Positions 6,948 to 14,527 of a DNA stretch of 23,401 nucleotides are shown in pieces. The stretch comes from an uncultured Sphingosinicella sp. (GTDB lineage: Bacteria; Pseudomonadota; Alphaproteobacteria; Sphingomonadales; Sphingomonadaceae). Each line of letters begins with the position of its first letter. Within the stretch, counting starts at the first letter, position 1. Below the pieces are notes generated by a model. That model was not told the DNA's origin. It saw only the letters and a list, made by a program, of their open reading frames with translations, and ran no database searches. The position numbers and the translations under genes were made by a program. Location of the stretch: NCBI GenBank assembly GCA_946886275.1, contig CAMPIH010000015.1, positions 1-23,401 on the forward strand, read 5' to 3'.

Positions 6948-7382
6948 TCAGGCGGTGACCGGCTGAGGCGCGGCCATCGCCTCTGTCGCCGCCTCCAGGT
7001 CCATCCACATCGGCTCCCAGATATGGCCGTCCGGATCCTCGAAGCTGCGCGAATACATGAAGCCATAATCCTGCCGATCGCGGGGCTCGCGGCCGCCCGC
7101 GGCGAGGGCGGCATCGGTCATCGCGTCCACGCCCTCGCGGCTGTCGGCGGAGATGGCGATCAGGACCTCGCTGGTCTGATGAGCATCGGCAACCCGCTTC
7201 GGCGTGAACTGGGCGAACTTGTCGTGAGTCAGAAGCATGACGTGGATCGTGTCGGAAAAGACCATGCAGGCCGCGGTCTCGTCGGTGAACTGCGGATTGT
7301 TGGTGGCCCCGATGGCCTCGTAGAAAGCCCTTGCCGAGGCGAGGTCGGCGACCGGCAGATTGACGAAGATCATCTTGGACAT
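6948..7382 (-). CDS. VOC-family (glyoxalase/bleomycin-resistance-like) protein
   Basis: The 144-residue protein is the first gene of the five-gene run. It reads MSKMIFVNLPVADLASARAFYEAIGA at the N-terminus and SRSFEDPDGHIWEPMWMD near the end, a single VOC domain of the COG3607-like 'lactoylglutathione lyase related' type. The start at 7382 follows AGGAGGGG; a longer open frame upstream runs through the divergent regulator and is not real. It faces the HxlR regulator across 74 bp that contain an inverted repeat, so its expression is probably controlled by that regulator. The ligand is unknown. Confidence 0.87.
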   Translation of the reverse strand: MSKMIFVNLPVADLASARAFYEAIGATNNPQFTDETAACMVFSDTIHVMLLTHDKFAQFTPKRVADAHQTSEVLIAISADSREGVDAMTDAALAAGGREPRDRQDYGFMYSRSFEDPDGHIWEPMWMDLEAATEAMAAPQPVTA

Positions 7383-7404
7383 GGGCCCCTCCTTTTGAGC
7401 GTGG

Positions 7405-7438
7405 ATCAGCGAATCACGTTTGACGGTGATGCGCTGAT
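7405..7438. promoter_or_regulatory. Inverted-repeat candidate operator between VOC operon and HxlR gene
   Basis: ATCAGCGAATCAC (7405-7417) and GTGATGCGCTGAT (7426-7438) are inverted copies that match at 12 of 13 positions, separated by 8 bp. The spacer contains the predicted -35 box of the regulator gene. Position, symmetry and size suit a dimeric winged-helix repressor of the HxlR type binding the divergent promoter region. Binding is inferred. Confidence 0.6.
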
Positions 7439-7448
7439 GAGTTATCAA
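7420..7448 (+). promoter_or_regulatory. Predicted promoter of the HxlR regulator gene
   Basis: TTGACG (7420-7425), a 17-bp spacer and TATCAA (7443-7448) resemble a sigma-70 promoter. The expected start of transcription is about 7455, only 2 nt before the GTG codon, so the message would be nearly leaderless. The -35 lies in the loop of the inverted repeat, which fits autoregulation. Confidence 0.45.
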
Positions 7449-7456
7449 ATGCAACT

Positions 7457-8155
7457 GTGAAGTTAGAAAAAGTAACCGACCAAGAGAACGGCTCGTCGCG
7501 AAGGCGCTATGACGATGCCTGTGCCGCAACCCACGGAATGGACATCATCGGCGAGCGCTGGGCGCTTCCGGTGATGCGCGAGCTGATGCTCGGGCCGCGC
7601 CGCTTCGGCGAGCTCAAGGCGAGCCTGCGCGGGATCAGCGCCAACGTCCTGACCCAGCGGCTCGAAGGGCTGGAGGCGGCCGGCGTGGTCAGACGTTCGA
7701 GGCTTCCCCCGCCCGCCTCGGTCCAGGTCTACGAACTGACCCCGTGGGGCTATGAGGCCGGCCCGATCTTCCAGGCGATGGGGCGCTGGGCGGTGAGATC
7801 GCCGGCCCATGATCCGAGCCGGCCGTTCAGTGCTGTATCCTTGATGCTGTCGTTCCGGACGATGATCGATCTGAACCGCACCCAAGGGCTTGAGGCCCGG
7901 ATCGGTTTCAGGATCGGCGAGGACAGCTTCGTGCTCGGAATCGCCGGCCAGGCGGTGACGCTCGGCCGCGGCGACACGGCGGGCTGCGACCTGGTCTTCA
8001 CCGGCTCAACCGCGATGATCGGCGCCGCCGCTTATGCCGGCGTCCCACTGGCGGAGCTCGAACGGACCGGCGACCTCGTCATCGACGGTGACCGTCGGCT
8101 CGCCGAGCGGTTCGTGACCCTGTTTCCGCTGCCGTCGAAGGCCGGCTCGCCCTGA
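7457..8155 (+). CDS. HxlR-family winged-helix regulator with SCP2-like C-terminal domain
   Basis: The 232-residue protein starts at GTG. Residues about 18-110 form an HxlR/MarR-like winged helix: MDIIGERWALPVMRELMLGPRRFGELKASL, then ISANVLTQRLEGLEAAGVVRR and YELTPWG. Residues about 120-225 (ARIGFRIGEDSFVLGI ... GDLVIDGDRRLAERFVTLFPLP) look like the SCP2 sterol-carrier-type ligand pocket found at the C-terminus of some HxlR regulators. Such proteins may sense a hydrophobic or aromatic ligand. It is divergent from the VOC/DUF1428 run with an inverted repeat between, so that run is its likely target. Its stop codon directly abuts that of the convergent transporter. Confidence 0.88.
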   Translation: MKLEKVTDQENGSSRRRYDDACAATHGMDIIGERWALPVMRELMLGPRRFGELKASLRGISANVLTQRLEGLEAAGVVRRSRLPPPASVQVYELTPWGYEAGPIFQAMGRWAVRSPAHDPSRPFSAVSLMLSFRTMIDLNRTQGLEARIGFRIGEDSFVLGIAGQAVTLGRGDTAGCDLVFTGSTAMIGAAAYAGVPLAELERTGDLVIDGDRRLAERFVTLFPLPSKAGSP

Positions 8156-9553
8156 TCAGGCCGGAAGGGGGGCCGGCTCCCGCCCGATCAGCCTCGGCGC
8201 GAGCAAAAGCTTGAAGAGGACGAAGACCGCGCCGGACGCGGCGGCGAAGCCGGCATGGACGAGCCAGAAGCTCGTCGTCGGCATCGTCTCGTACCAGCCG
8301 CCGACCCAGCCCACCATCGAGTTGGCGGCAAAGAAGGCGAGATAATAGAGGCCGATCACGGTCGCGTTGATCGCCTTGGGAGCGAGTTTGGCGAACAAAG
8401 CGAGGCTCACCGGAAGCATATGGGCGAAGCCGATCGAGTTCACGACGTGGAACATGACCGGCCAGAACAGGCCGATCTTCTCGCCCGGCCCGGTCGTCGC
8501 CGCCGCTGCGAACAGGCAGAGCATGCCGCCGACCGAGAAGGCCGAACCGATGATGATCTTGGTGAGCTCGTCCGGCTCACGCCAATGCCTGGCGTACCAG
8601 CGATAGAAGAGCGCCACTCCGGCGAGGAAGGAGACGCTGACGATGGCGTCGAGAGTCACCAGCCAGGTCGTCGGCAGCCGAGTTCCGCCCCAGACGAGAT
8701 CGAACTGCTGATCCCCCCAGACGAGATAGGCGTTGAAGATCTGGTTGTTGGGAACGATCGCCACCGCGAGCACCGGGATCAGGAGCACCAGCGCCGCCGT
8801 GGCGAGCCAGTCGGTGCGGGTGAGCGGCGGCGCGGCGGCGCGGGCCTCTCGGCCTCGAGGCTCCAAATGCTCCTTCGGCAGATGCTTCTGGCCGGCGATA
8901 TAGATGGCCAGGCCGATGAGCATCCCCACCCCCGCCGCGCCGAAGCCGTAATGCCAGCCATAGACCTCGCCGAGCGTGCCGACGATGAGCGGCGAGGCGA
9001 TCACGCCGGCATTGATGCCCAGATAGAAGATCTGGAAGGCGTCGGCCCGGCGAAGATCCTCCGCCCGGTAGAGCGCCCCCACCTGGCTCGCGATGTTGCC
9101 CTTGAACATGCCGCTGCCGAGGATCAGGCAGAGCAAGGCGAACAGGAAGGTGATTTCGAACGCCATCAGGAAATGGCCGAGCGCCATCGTGATCGCGCCG
9201 AGCAGGATCGTGCGCCGCTTGCCCAGGACCCGGTCCGCGAGCCAGCCGCCGATGATCGGAGTGAGATAGACCGAGGCCGCATAAGTGCCGAAGATGGCGG
9301 AGGCGAGCGGCTGTCCCTCGAGCCCGTAAAGGCTCTGAAAAGGCTCGAACAGAGCGATGTTCTCGCGATGGCCGGGGAGCAGAAGCTCGTTGACCATGTA
9401 GAGGACGAGAAGCGCCTGCATCCCGTAGAAGGAGAAGCGCTCCCACGCCTCGGTGAAGGCGAGATAGGCAAGCCCCTTCGGATGACCGAGGAAGGCGCGG
9501 TCGTCGCGATCGGCGACGATGTCGAGCTCAGGCGTGGCTTCGGCGGCAGTCAT
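8156..9553 (-). CDS. POT/PTR-family peptide:proton symporter (MFS)
   Basis: The 465-residue integral membrane protein has the proton-coupled oligopeptide transporter signature ExxERFSFYG at residues 35-44 (EAWERFSFYG) and the second motif FQIFYLGINAGVIASP, plus GGWLADRVLGKRR between early helices. Proteins of this family import di- and tripeptides using the proton gradient through 12-14 helices in the inner membrane. The glutamates and arginine of the first motif, needed for proton coupling, are intact. It lies downstream of the dodecin gene on the same strand with a 75-bp gap, so it may be separately transcribed. Peptide import is the family function; substrate specificity is unknown. Confidence 0.9.
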   Translation of the reverse strand: MTAAEATPELDIVADRDDRAFLGHPKGLAYLAFTEAWERFSFYGMQALLVLYMVNELLLPGHRENIALFEPFQSLYGLEGQPLASAIFGTYAASVYLTPIIGGWLADRVLGKRRTILLGAITMALGHFLMAFEITFLFALLCLILGSGMFKGNIASQVGALYRAEDLRRADAFQIFYLGINAGVIASPLIVGTLGEVYGWHYGFGAAGVGMLIGLAIYIAGQKHLPKEHLEPRGREARAAAPPLTRTDWLATAALVLLIPVLAVAIVPNNQIFNAYLVWGDQQFDLVWGGTRLPTTWLVTLDAIVSVSFLAGVALFYRWYARHWREPDELTKIIIGSAFSVGGMLCLFAAAATTGPGEKIGLFWPVMFHVVNSIGFAHMLPVSLALFAKLAPKAINATVIGLYYLAFFAANSMVGWVGGWYETMPTTSFWLVHAGFAAASGAVFVLFKLLLAPRLIGREPAPLPA

Positions 9554-9628
9554 GGTCCCTCCCCGTCAGGAGGCCGCAACCTATCGGCAAAATCCGCTTG
9601 TGCCAGAGCGATTCGACGAAGCTTCGGA

Positions 9629-9838
9629 TCAGCCGTCGAGAGTGAAGCCGATCCGGAGGGTGACCTGATAATGGCCGACCCGGCCGCCCTCGACATGGCC
9701 TCGGGTGCTGACCACTTCGAACCAGCGTATCTCGCGCAGAGTCTCCGACGCTCGGCCGACCGCCCGCTGGATGGCATCCTCGATACTGTCGGGCGAGCTG
9801 CCGACGATCTCGACGATCTTGTAGACATGGTCGCTCAT
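9629..9838 (-). CDS. Dodecin family protein
   Basis: This 69-residue protein has the dodecin pattern [27 protein letters not shown], then [34 protein letters not shown]. Dodecins form hollow dodecamers that bind and store flavins (riboflavin, FMN, FAD) in the cytoplasm. The conserved tryptophan of the flavin stack is present in IRWFEV. The start at 9838 follows GAGGAG and gives the normal family length; a longer open frame begins at 9895 but adds non-family sequence. An EcfG-like promoter lies upstream, so it may be part of the general stress response. Confidence 0.92.
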   Translation of the reverse strand: MSDHVYKIVEIVGSSPDSIEDAIQRAVGRASETLREIRWFEVVSTRGHVEGGRVGHYQVTLRIGFTLDG

Positions 9839-9881
9839 GGCCGGCTCCTCTTCAGCACCCGTCATCGGCGGATGACTCACC

Positions 9882-9906
9882 AACATCGCTTGCACGGCGG
9901 CGTTCC
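9882..9906 (-). promoter_or_regulatory. Candidate EcfG (general stress response) promoter of dodecin
   Basis: On the minus strand GGAAC (9906-9902) is followed after 17 bp by GTT (9884-9882), fitting the alphaproteobacterial EcfG consensus GGAAC-N16/17-(C)GTT. The usual C before GTT is a T here. The predicted start leaves a leader of about 35-40 nt before the dodecin ATG, which has its own Shine-Dalgarno. No other intergenic site in the window that I checked fits this consensus. Confidence 0.55.
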
Positions 9907-9946
9907 ATCTCTAGTCTCGTCGAGGCTTCTTGCGGAGACAATGTTC

Positions 9947-11701
9947 ATGCGCCTTTCGATCCTGTTCGCTGCCGCGCTCGCCTGCGCCACGCCCGCTTTG
10001 GCCGCCCCGGCCGACGATCTTCGGGCGCTGATGGCGGAGCATTATCAGTGGCTGCTTCGCGAAAATCCGATCACTGCGACGACGCTCGGGGTTCGGGACT
10101 ATGACGACCGGATCGGCGATCTCAGCCCCGAGGCGCGTGAGCGGAGCGTCAGCGAGGCCCAGGCCTTCCTCGACCGGCTCGACCGGATCCCCGCCGACCA
10201 GCTCGATCGCCAGGATCGAGTGAACCACGCCATCCTGCGCCGGACGCTCGCCGAGATCGTCGACGATTATCGGCACCCGCAGCGCGACATGCTGTTCACC
10301 ACTTATTACGGCTGGCACCAGGGCTTCGCCGGCCTTGCCCGCAATCTTCCGTTCCGCACGCGCGCCGATTTCGAGAGCTATCTCACCCGGATCGAGCAAT
10401 ATCCGAGGTTCAACGACCAGGCGCTGGCGATCACCGCCAATGCGGTGCGGGGCGGCCATGTCCTGCCCTGCTCAGTCCTCACCGGCTACGAGCGGACGAT
10501 CGCCGGAGTAATCGCCGAGGATCCGGCCCAGTCGCGCTTCTACGAGCCGTTCGCCGGCGATCGACCGACCAATATTTCCGAGGCGGAATGGGCGGCGCTC
10601 CAGGAGCGGGCCCGGCGGATCATCACCACGGCCGTGAACCCGGCCTATCAGCGCCACCTCGATTTCTACCTCAACGACTATCGGCCCCATTGCGCGAGAA
10701 GCGACAGCATCTCGGCCCAGACCGGAGGCGCCGAATATTATGCGTCGCGGGTTCGGAGCTTCACGACCACCGACCTCAGCCCGCAGCAGATCCACGATAT
10801 CGGCATGGGCGAGGTGCAGCGGATCCGCGCCGCGATGGACGAGGTCGCCCGCGGCGCCGGCTTCGCTACCCGCCAGGCGATGATCCAGGAGATGCGGACC
10901 AATCCCCGCTATTTCGCCACCAGTGCCGAGCAGCTGATGCAGGCGACGGCGCGGGTCGCGAAGCAGATCGACGGGCAGATGCCCGGCTTCTTCGGCACCT
11001 TGCCGCGGCTGCCCTACGGCATCCGCGAGATCCCGGCCGAGATCGCCGAAGGGACGACGACCGCTTATTACAGCCAGGGATCACCGGAAAGCGGCCTGTC
11101 CGGCACCTATTATGTCAACACGTCGAAGCTCGACCAGCGGCCGCTCTGGGAGATACCGGCGCTGAGCCTTCACGAGGCGGTGCCCGGCCACCATCACCAG
11201 ATCGCTCTCCAGCAGGAGATGGAGATCGCGCCCTTCCGCCGGCACTTCACCGGCTTCACCGCCTTCACCGAAGGCTGGGGTCTCTATGCCGAGAGCCTCG
11301 GCGGCGACATGGGCCTCTACGACACGCCGGAGCGGCAAATGGGCGAGCTTTCCTACCAGATGTGGCGCGCCTCGCGGCTGGTGGTCGACACCGGCATCCA
11401 TGCCATGGGCTGGGACAAGGCGCGCGCGGTCCAGTTCATGCGCGACAATACCGCTTTGACCGATGCCAATATCGACGCCGAGGTGAACCGCTACATCAGC
11501 TGGCCGGGCCAGGCTCTGGGCTACATGATCGGCCGCCTCAAGATCCTCGAGCTTCGCCGGGCGGCCGAGCAGGCGCTTGGCGAGCGCTTCGACCTTCGCC
11601 GCTTCCACGACGCCGTGCTTCGCAACGGATCGATCCCGCTCGACGTCCTCGAATCCGAGATCCGGGCCTGGATCGAATCGGAACGGCCGTCGGCAAGCTG
11701 A
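9947..11701 (+). CDS. Exported DUF885 family putative metallohydrolase
   Basis: The protein has 584 residues from the ATG at 9947, which is 9 nt after GGAG; the in-frame ATG at 9941 is too close to it. A signal peptide is evident (MRLSILFAAALACATPALA, cleavage likely after ALA), so it works in the periplasm or outside the cell. The mature part is an all-helical DUF885 domain with the motif HEAVPGHH at residues 409-416, resembling the HExxPGHH zinc site of M3/M32-like peptidase relatives. ENPITATTLG near the N-terminus and GWGLYAESLG after the motif are also typical. DUF885 proteins are often predicted peptidases, but few have a proven substrate. The TolA-III-like lipoprotein gene follows immediately. 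Confidence 0.88.
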   Translation: MRLSILFAAALACATPALAAPADDLRALMAEHYQWLLRENPITATTLGVRDYDDRIGDLSPEARERSVSEAQAFLDRLDRIPADQLDRQDRVNHAILRRTLAEIVDDYRHPQRDMLFTTYYGWHQGFAGLARNLPFRTRADFESYLTRIEQYPRFNDQALAITANAVRGGHVLPCSVLTGYERTIAGVIAEDPAQSRFYEPFAGDRPTNISEAEWAALQERARRIITTAVNPAYQRHLDFYLNDYRPHCARSDSISAQTGGAEYYASRVRSFTTTDLSPQQIHDIGMGEVQRIRAAMDEVARGAGFATRQAMIQEMRTNPRYFATSAEQLMQATARVAKQIDGQMPGFFGTLPRLPYGIREIPAEIAEGTTTAYYSQGSPESGLSGTYYVNTSKLDQRPLWEIPALSLHEAVPGHHHQIALQQEMEIAPFRRHFTGFTAFTEGWGLYAESLGGDMGLYDTPERQMGELSYQMWRASRLVVDTGIHAMGWDKARAVQFMRDNTALTDANIDAEVNRYISWPGQALGYMIGRLKILELRRAAEQALGERFDLRRFHDAVLRNGSIPLDVLESEIRAWIESERPSAS

Positions 11702-11711
11702 TGAGCGCCGG

Positions 11712-12116
11712 TTGAAAGGCGCCGGCCTGTGCCTCGGCCTCGCCGCCTTGCTGGCGGCGTCAGGCTGCGCCGGCCACCGCGCCGACACCGACGTTCGCGC
11801 GCTTGCCGGCCCGGCGCTGGCAAGCGCCGCCTCGCAGGTGAAGAGATGCTATCGCTCGCCGCGGGTGAGCCATTCCGGACGCCAGATCGTCACCACCCTG
11901 AGGGTCAGGATGACGATCGAAGGCTATCCGGACGGCCTTCCCGAAATCGTCTCCCAACAGGGCGTCACGGCCGCCAATCATAGCTTCGCCCGCCGGATGG
12001 CGGAGGCGGCGATCGTCGCCGTCGTCCAATGCGCGCCGCTTCGGTTTCCCGCCGAACTCTATCGGCAGGGATGGCGGGAGCTGGAATTGACGTTCAGCCC
12101 GGTGGCCGCCGCCTGA
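11712..12116 (+). CDS. Lipoprotein with a stand-alone TolA domain III-like fold
   Basis: The 134-residue protein is proposed to start at TTG 11712, 10 nt after the DUF885 stop. It has a lipoprotein signal (GLCLGLAALLAASGC) with Cys19 as lipidation site. The remainder resembles the C-terminal domain III of TolA/TonB-like proteins: QVKRCY at 42-47, VRMTIEGYPDGLPEIV, then AIVAVVQCAPLRFPAELYRQGW and LELTFSP. Cys46 and Cys107 correspond to the TolA-III disulfide pair. Unlike real TolA it has no transmembrane anchor and no long helical domain II. The start is uncertain because no strong Shine-Dalgarno exists and the frame is open further upstream inside DUF885. It may bind Tol-Pal or TonB partners, which is inference. 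Confidence 0.7.
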   Translation: MKGAGLCLGLAALLAASGCAGHRADTDVRALAGPALASAASQVKRCYRSPRVSHSGRQIVTTLRVRMTIEGYPDGLPEIVSQQGVTAANHSFARRMAEAAIVAVVQCAPLRFPAELYRQGWRELELTFSPVAAA

Positions 12117-12141
12117 CGAGGCCCGGCTTCGGCGCGGGGTG

Positions 12142-12161
12142 GAAAAGCTTCAGCCGAAGCT
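12142..12161 (-). terminator. Weak intrinsic terminator after the response regulator gene
   Basis: On the minus strand AGCTTC-GGCT-GAAGCT forms a 6-bp stem (12161-12146) followed by TTTT. It overlaps the stop codon of the response regulator and lies in the 33-bp gap to the convergent lipoprotein gene. The stem is short, so the call is tentative. Confidence 0.4.
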
Positions 12162-12677
12162 GCGTCCGCCCGGAGCGCTCCACCAGCCCGCGAGCCGGCG
12201 TCCGAGAGTTGCCGCGGCCGGTTGCCGGGACGGGACAGGCGAGGCCGGTGCCGAGGCCAGCTCCGGCTCCTCGTCATAGAGGCGCAGATTATCAGGGCGT
12301 CTCGGCCTGATCGGCGCCCTGCCCTTCAGCAGATCCTCGGCGGCCTTCAGCGCCCGGACCAGATCCTCCTCGCTGAACGGCTTGAGCAGGCATCCCAAGG
12401 CAAGGTCGCGCAGCGGAAAAGCGGGCGCCTTGCCGCTGGTGAACAGGCAGGGGATTCCCAGCTCCGTGAACTTGGCCGCGACCGAGAAGCCGGTCGAGCC
12501 GTGGGCGAGCTGAAGATCGACCAGAGCCAGATCGGGCCGCCGCCGTCCGACCGAGGCCAGAGCGCCGGCACAATCCTCGGCGACGTCGGTGACCAGGTAA
12601 CGCGGATTGAGCTCGATCAGATATTTGAGAGTCTCGGCGAAAAGCGGCTCATCCTCGACGACCAGAATGTTCAACAT
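12150..12677 (-). CDS. Single-domain response regulator (CheY-like receiver) with basic tail
   Basis: The 175-residue protein begins MLNILVVEDEP, the start of a receiver domain. Acidic pocket residues are in VEDE, the phosphoacceptor is Asp54 in LALVDLQLAHG, followed by Thr80-Ser81 (LFTSGKAP) and Lys99 in LLKPFSEEDL. There is no DNA-binding or enzymatic output domain. After about residue 120 comes a proline-, alanine- and arginine-rich tail of unknown role. Upstream ATG (12689) and GTG (12701) codons are also in frame; 12677 is chosen because the domain starts there. No histidine kinase is nearby, so the partner is unknown. It lies 117 bp downstream of the PhzF-family gene. Confidence 0.85.
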   Translation of the reverse strand: MLNILVVEDEPLFAETLKYLIELNPRYLVTDVAEDCAGALASVGRRRPDLALVDLQLAHGSTGFSVAAKFTELGIPCLFTSGKAPAFPLRDLALGCLLKPFSEEDLVRALKAAEDLLKGRAPIRPRRPDNLRLYDEEPELASAPASPVPSRQPAAATLGRRLAGWWSAPGGRSFG

Positions 12678-12794
12678 TGCGGACCCCATCCCCTGCGCCA
12701 CAAGCGGTTCGATTCTTTACCGAAACGGCGGTCGAGGGAATCCGGCTGGAGCGCATTTGCGGCGAGTGATTCCGTAAGCGCGGCGAAGCGAGGA

Positions 12795-13589
12795 TCAAAT
12801 CCGCATGACGCCTTCCATCATGGTCACGCAGTGGCCGCCGAGGATGACCCGGCCGCGCTCGAGCCGGCAGGAAAGATGGCCGCCGCGACGGCTCGCCTGA
12901 TAGGCGGTGAAATCGGACCGGCCGAGCCGATCGCTCCAGAACGGCGCCAGCGCGGCATGGGCGGAACCGGTGACCGGATCTTCGTCGATCCCCCAGGCCG
13001 GGACGAACACCCGGCTGACGACGTCGCTCTCGTCGCCGGGCGCGGTGACGATCGCCATCAGCGGGATCGACTTCAATCGGCCGAAATCCGGCTGGCAATC
13101 GCGGACGGCGGCGGAATTGGCGACGAGGATGATCGCGGTCGCCTGGGACGAGTCGGTCGAAAGGAAGACTTCCGCCTGGTCCAGGCCGAGCGCCGCGAGC
13201 AATTCCTCCTGTTCCGAAGCGGCGGCGACCGGGATCGGCGGCAGGTCGAGACTCAGCCCGTCGCCGTCACGAGCGACGGTGAGGATCCCGGACTTGCGCG
13301 TTCGAAAGCGCAGGGCCGCGCGATCGCCCATCAGGACATGGCCGCTGGCGAGGGTGGCGTGGCCGCAAAGATCCACCTCCACCGTCGGCGTGAACCAGCG
13401 AAGCTCGTAATCGGCGTCGCCGTCGCCGGAAGGAATGGTGAAGGCGGTTTCGGCGAGATTATTCTCCATCGCGATCGCCTGCATGACCTCGTCCGCAAGC
13501 CATTGCTGGAGCGGCATCACCGCTGCGGGATTGCCGGTGAACGGACGGTCGGCGAAGGCGTCGACCTGGACCAGCCGCAATTCGGCCAT
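12795..13589 (-). CDS. PhzF-family isomerase/epimerase-like protein
   Basis: The 264-residue protein has the PhzF/diaminopimelate-epimerase-like fold. Features are QVDAFADRPFTGNPAAV (8-24), MENNLAETAFT with the catalytic Glu47, FTPTVEVDLCGHATLA, and near the end WGIDEDPVTGSAHAAL. Free-standing PhzF relatives are widespread and most have nothing to do with phenazine; no other phenazine genes are present here. The ATG at 13589 gives the usual N-terminus and lies 5 bp after the CDF transporter stop, implying translational coupling within the pdxH-CDF-phzF run. The substrate is unknown. Confidence 0.88.
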   Translation of the reverse strand: MAELRLVQVDAFADRPFTGNPAAVMPLQQWLADEVMQAIAMENNLAETAFTIPSGDGDADYELRWFTPTVEVDLCGHATLASGHVLMGDRAALRFRTRKSGILTVARDGDGLSLDLPPIPVAAASEQEELLAALGLDQAEVFLSTDSSQATAIILVANSAAVRDCQPDFGRLKSIPLMAIVTAPGDESDVVSRVFVPAWGIDEDPVTGSAHAALAPFWSDRLGRSDFTAYQASRRGGHLSCRLERGRVILGGHCVTMMEGVMRI

Positions 13590-13594
13590 GCTCC

Positions 13595-14527
13595 TCAACT
13601 CCCCTTCTTGGTCTCGTCGGTCTCGACGAGCAGATTGCCCGGCTGATCGACCTGCCCCTCCGGATCGAGATGGATGAGCACCTCGACCCCCGGAAATTCC
13701 TTGGCCAGATCGTCCTCGATCTCCTCCATCACGTCATGGGCTTCCGCGACGGTCATCTGCGGATCGATCCAGATGTGGAACTGGGCGAATTCGTCGGAGC
13801 CGCTCGAACGCGTTCGAAGATCGTGAATGCCGCGGCCCTGCGGATGCCGGGCCGCCACCTCGACGAAGCGCCGCCTCTTCTCGTCGGGCCATTCGCGGTC
13901 CATCAGCTGGTCGACCGCCCGAGCGGAGGCGCGGCGGGCCGCGACGATGAGCCACAAGGCGATCGCCAGCCCGAACAGCGGATCGGCCCCGATCAGGCCG
14001 CCATATTGTTCGAGCGCCAGGGCGGCGATCACCGACAGGTTGAGCAGAAGATCGCTCTGATAATGAACCGCGTCGGCGCCGATCGCGACCGAGCCGGTGC
14101 GGCGGATCACCGACTTCTGATAAGCGAGCAGGGCGAAGGTGATGACGATCGCGACCAGCGACACGATGATCCCGTCGGCGGCGTCGCTGGTCGGCTCGCC
14201 ATGAACCAGGCGGGTGACGGCGCGCCAGGCAATGGCGATCGCCGAAAGGCTGATCAATATGGCCTGGACCAGCGCCGCCAGCGCCTCGGCCTTGCCATGG
14301 CCGAAGCGATGGTGGCGATCGGCCGGCATCGCGGCGACCCGCACCCCCATCAAGGTGATTAGGGACGCGATGAGATCGAGGCTGGTGTCGGCAAGCGAGC
14401 CAAGCATCGCCACCGATCCCGTTTCCCAGGCAGCGAAGGTCTTGAGCAGCAGAAGCACCGTGGCGGCGGCGACGCTCGCCATCGCCGCCCGAGTCGTCAG
14501 GGAGGAGCGGACCTCATGGCTGCTCAT
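13595..14527 (-). CDS. Cation diffusion facilitator (FieF-type) metal transporter
   Basis: The 310-residue protein has about six transmembrane segments followed by a cytoplasmic metal-binding domain, typical of CDF proteins that export divalent metals (Zn2+, Fe2+, Mn2+) by proton antiport. Transport-site residues are in ADTSLD (Asp47, Asp51) and HYQSD (His155, Asp159), giving the DD-HD tetrad of the zinc/iron group. FGHGKAEA around 75-82 is the conserved interhelical motif. The C-terminal domain contains HIWIDPQMTVAEAHDVMEEIE. Its ATG overlaps the pdxH stop by 4 bp (ATGA). Confidence 0.92.
   Translation of the reverse strand: MSSHEVRSSLTTRAAMASVAAATVLLLLKTFAAWETGSVAMLGSLADTSLDLIASLITLMGVRVAAMPADRHHRFGHGKAEALAALVQAILISLSAIAIAWRAVTRLVHGEPTSDAADGIIVSLVAIVITFALLAYQKSVIRRTGSVAIGADAVHYQSDLLLNLSVIAALALEQYGGLIGADPLFGLAIALWLIVAARRASARAVDQLMDREWPDEKRRRFVEVAARHPQGRGIHDLRTRSSGSDEFAQFHIWIDPQMTVAEAHDVMEEIEDDLAKEFPGVEVLIHLDPEGQVDQPGNLLVETDETKKGS

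Noticed and set aside
7437..7460. Seven-codon leader frame MSYQMQL ending in a GTGA overlap with the HxlR start
   Set aside because: It lies mostly upstream of the predicted transcript start near 7455 and has no Shine-Dalgarno. Kept only as a note.
9587..9605. TGGCAC followed by TTGCC on the minus strand as a sigma-54 promoter for the transporter
   Set aside because: Spacing between the GG and GC elements is several bases too long; sigma-54 spacing is strict.
8255..9946. Open frame extending DUF885 upstream through the transporter and dodecin genes
   Set aside because: The extension is antisense to recognisable POT and dodecin proteins. A signal peptide and ribosome-binding site place the true start at 9947.
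11701..11715. ATG at 11701 following the DUF885 stop as the lipoprotein start
   Set aside because: It is in a different frame and stops after four codons. The lipoprotein frame only offers TTG 11712 near this point.
12795..13589. PhzF-family gene as evidence of a phenazine biosynthesis cluster
   Set aside because: No phzA-E or phzG-like phenazine genes are nearby; the adjacent PdxH is the vitamin B6 enzyme. PhzF relatives are common housekeeping proteins.
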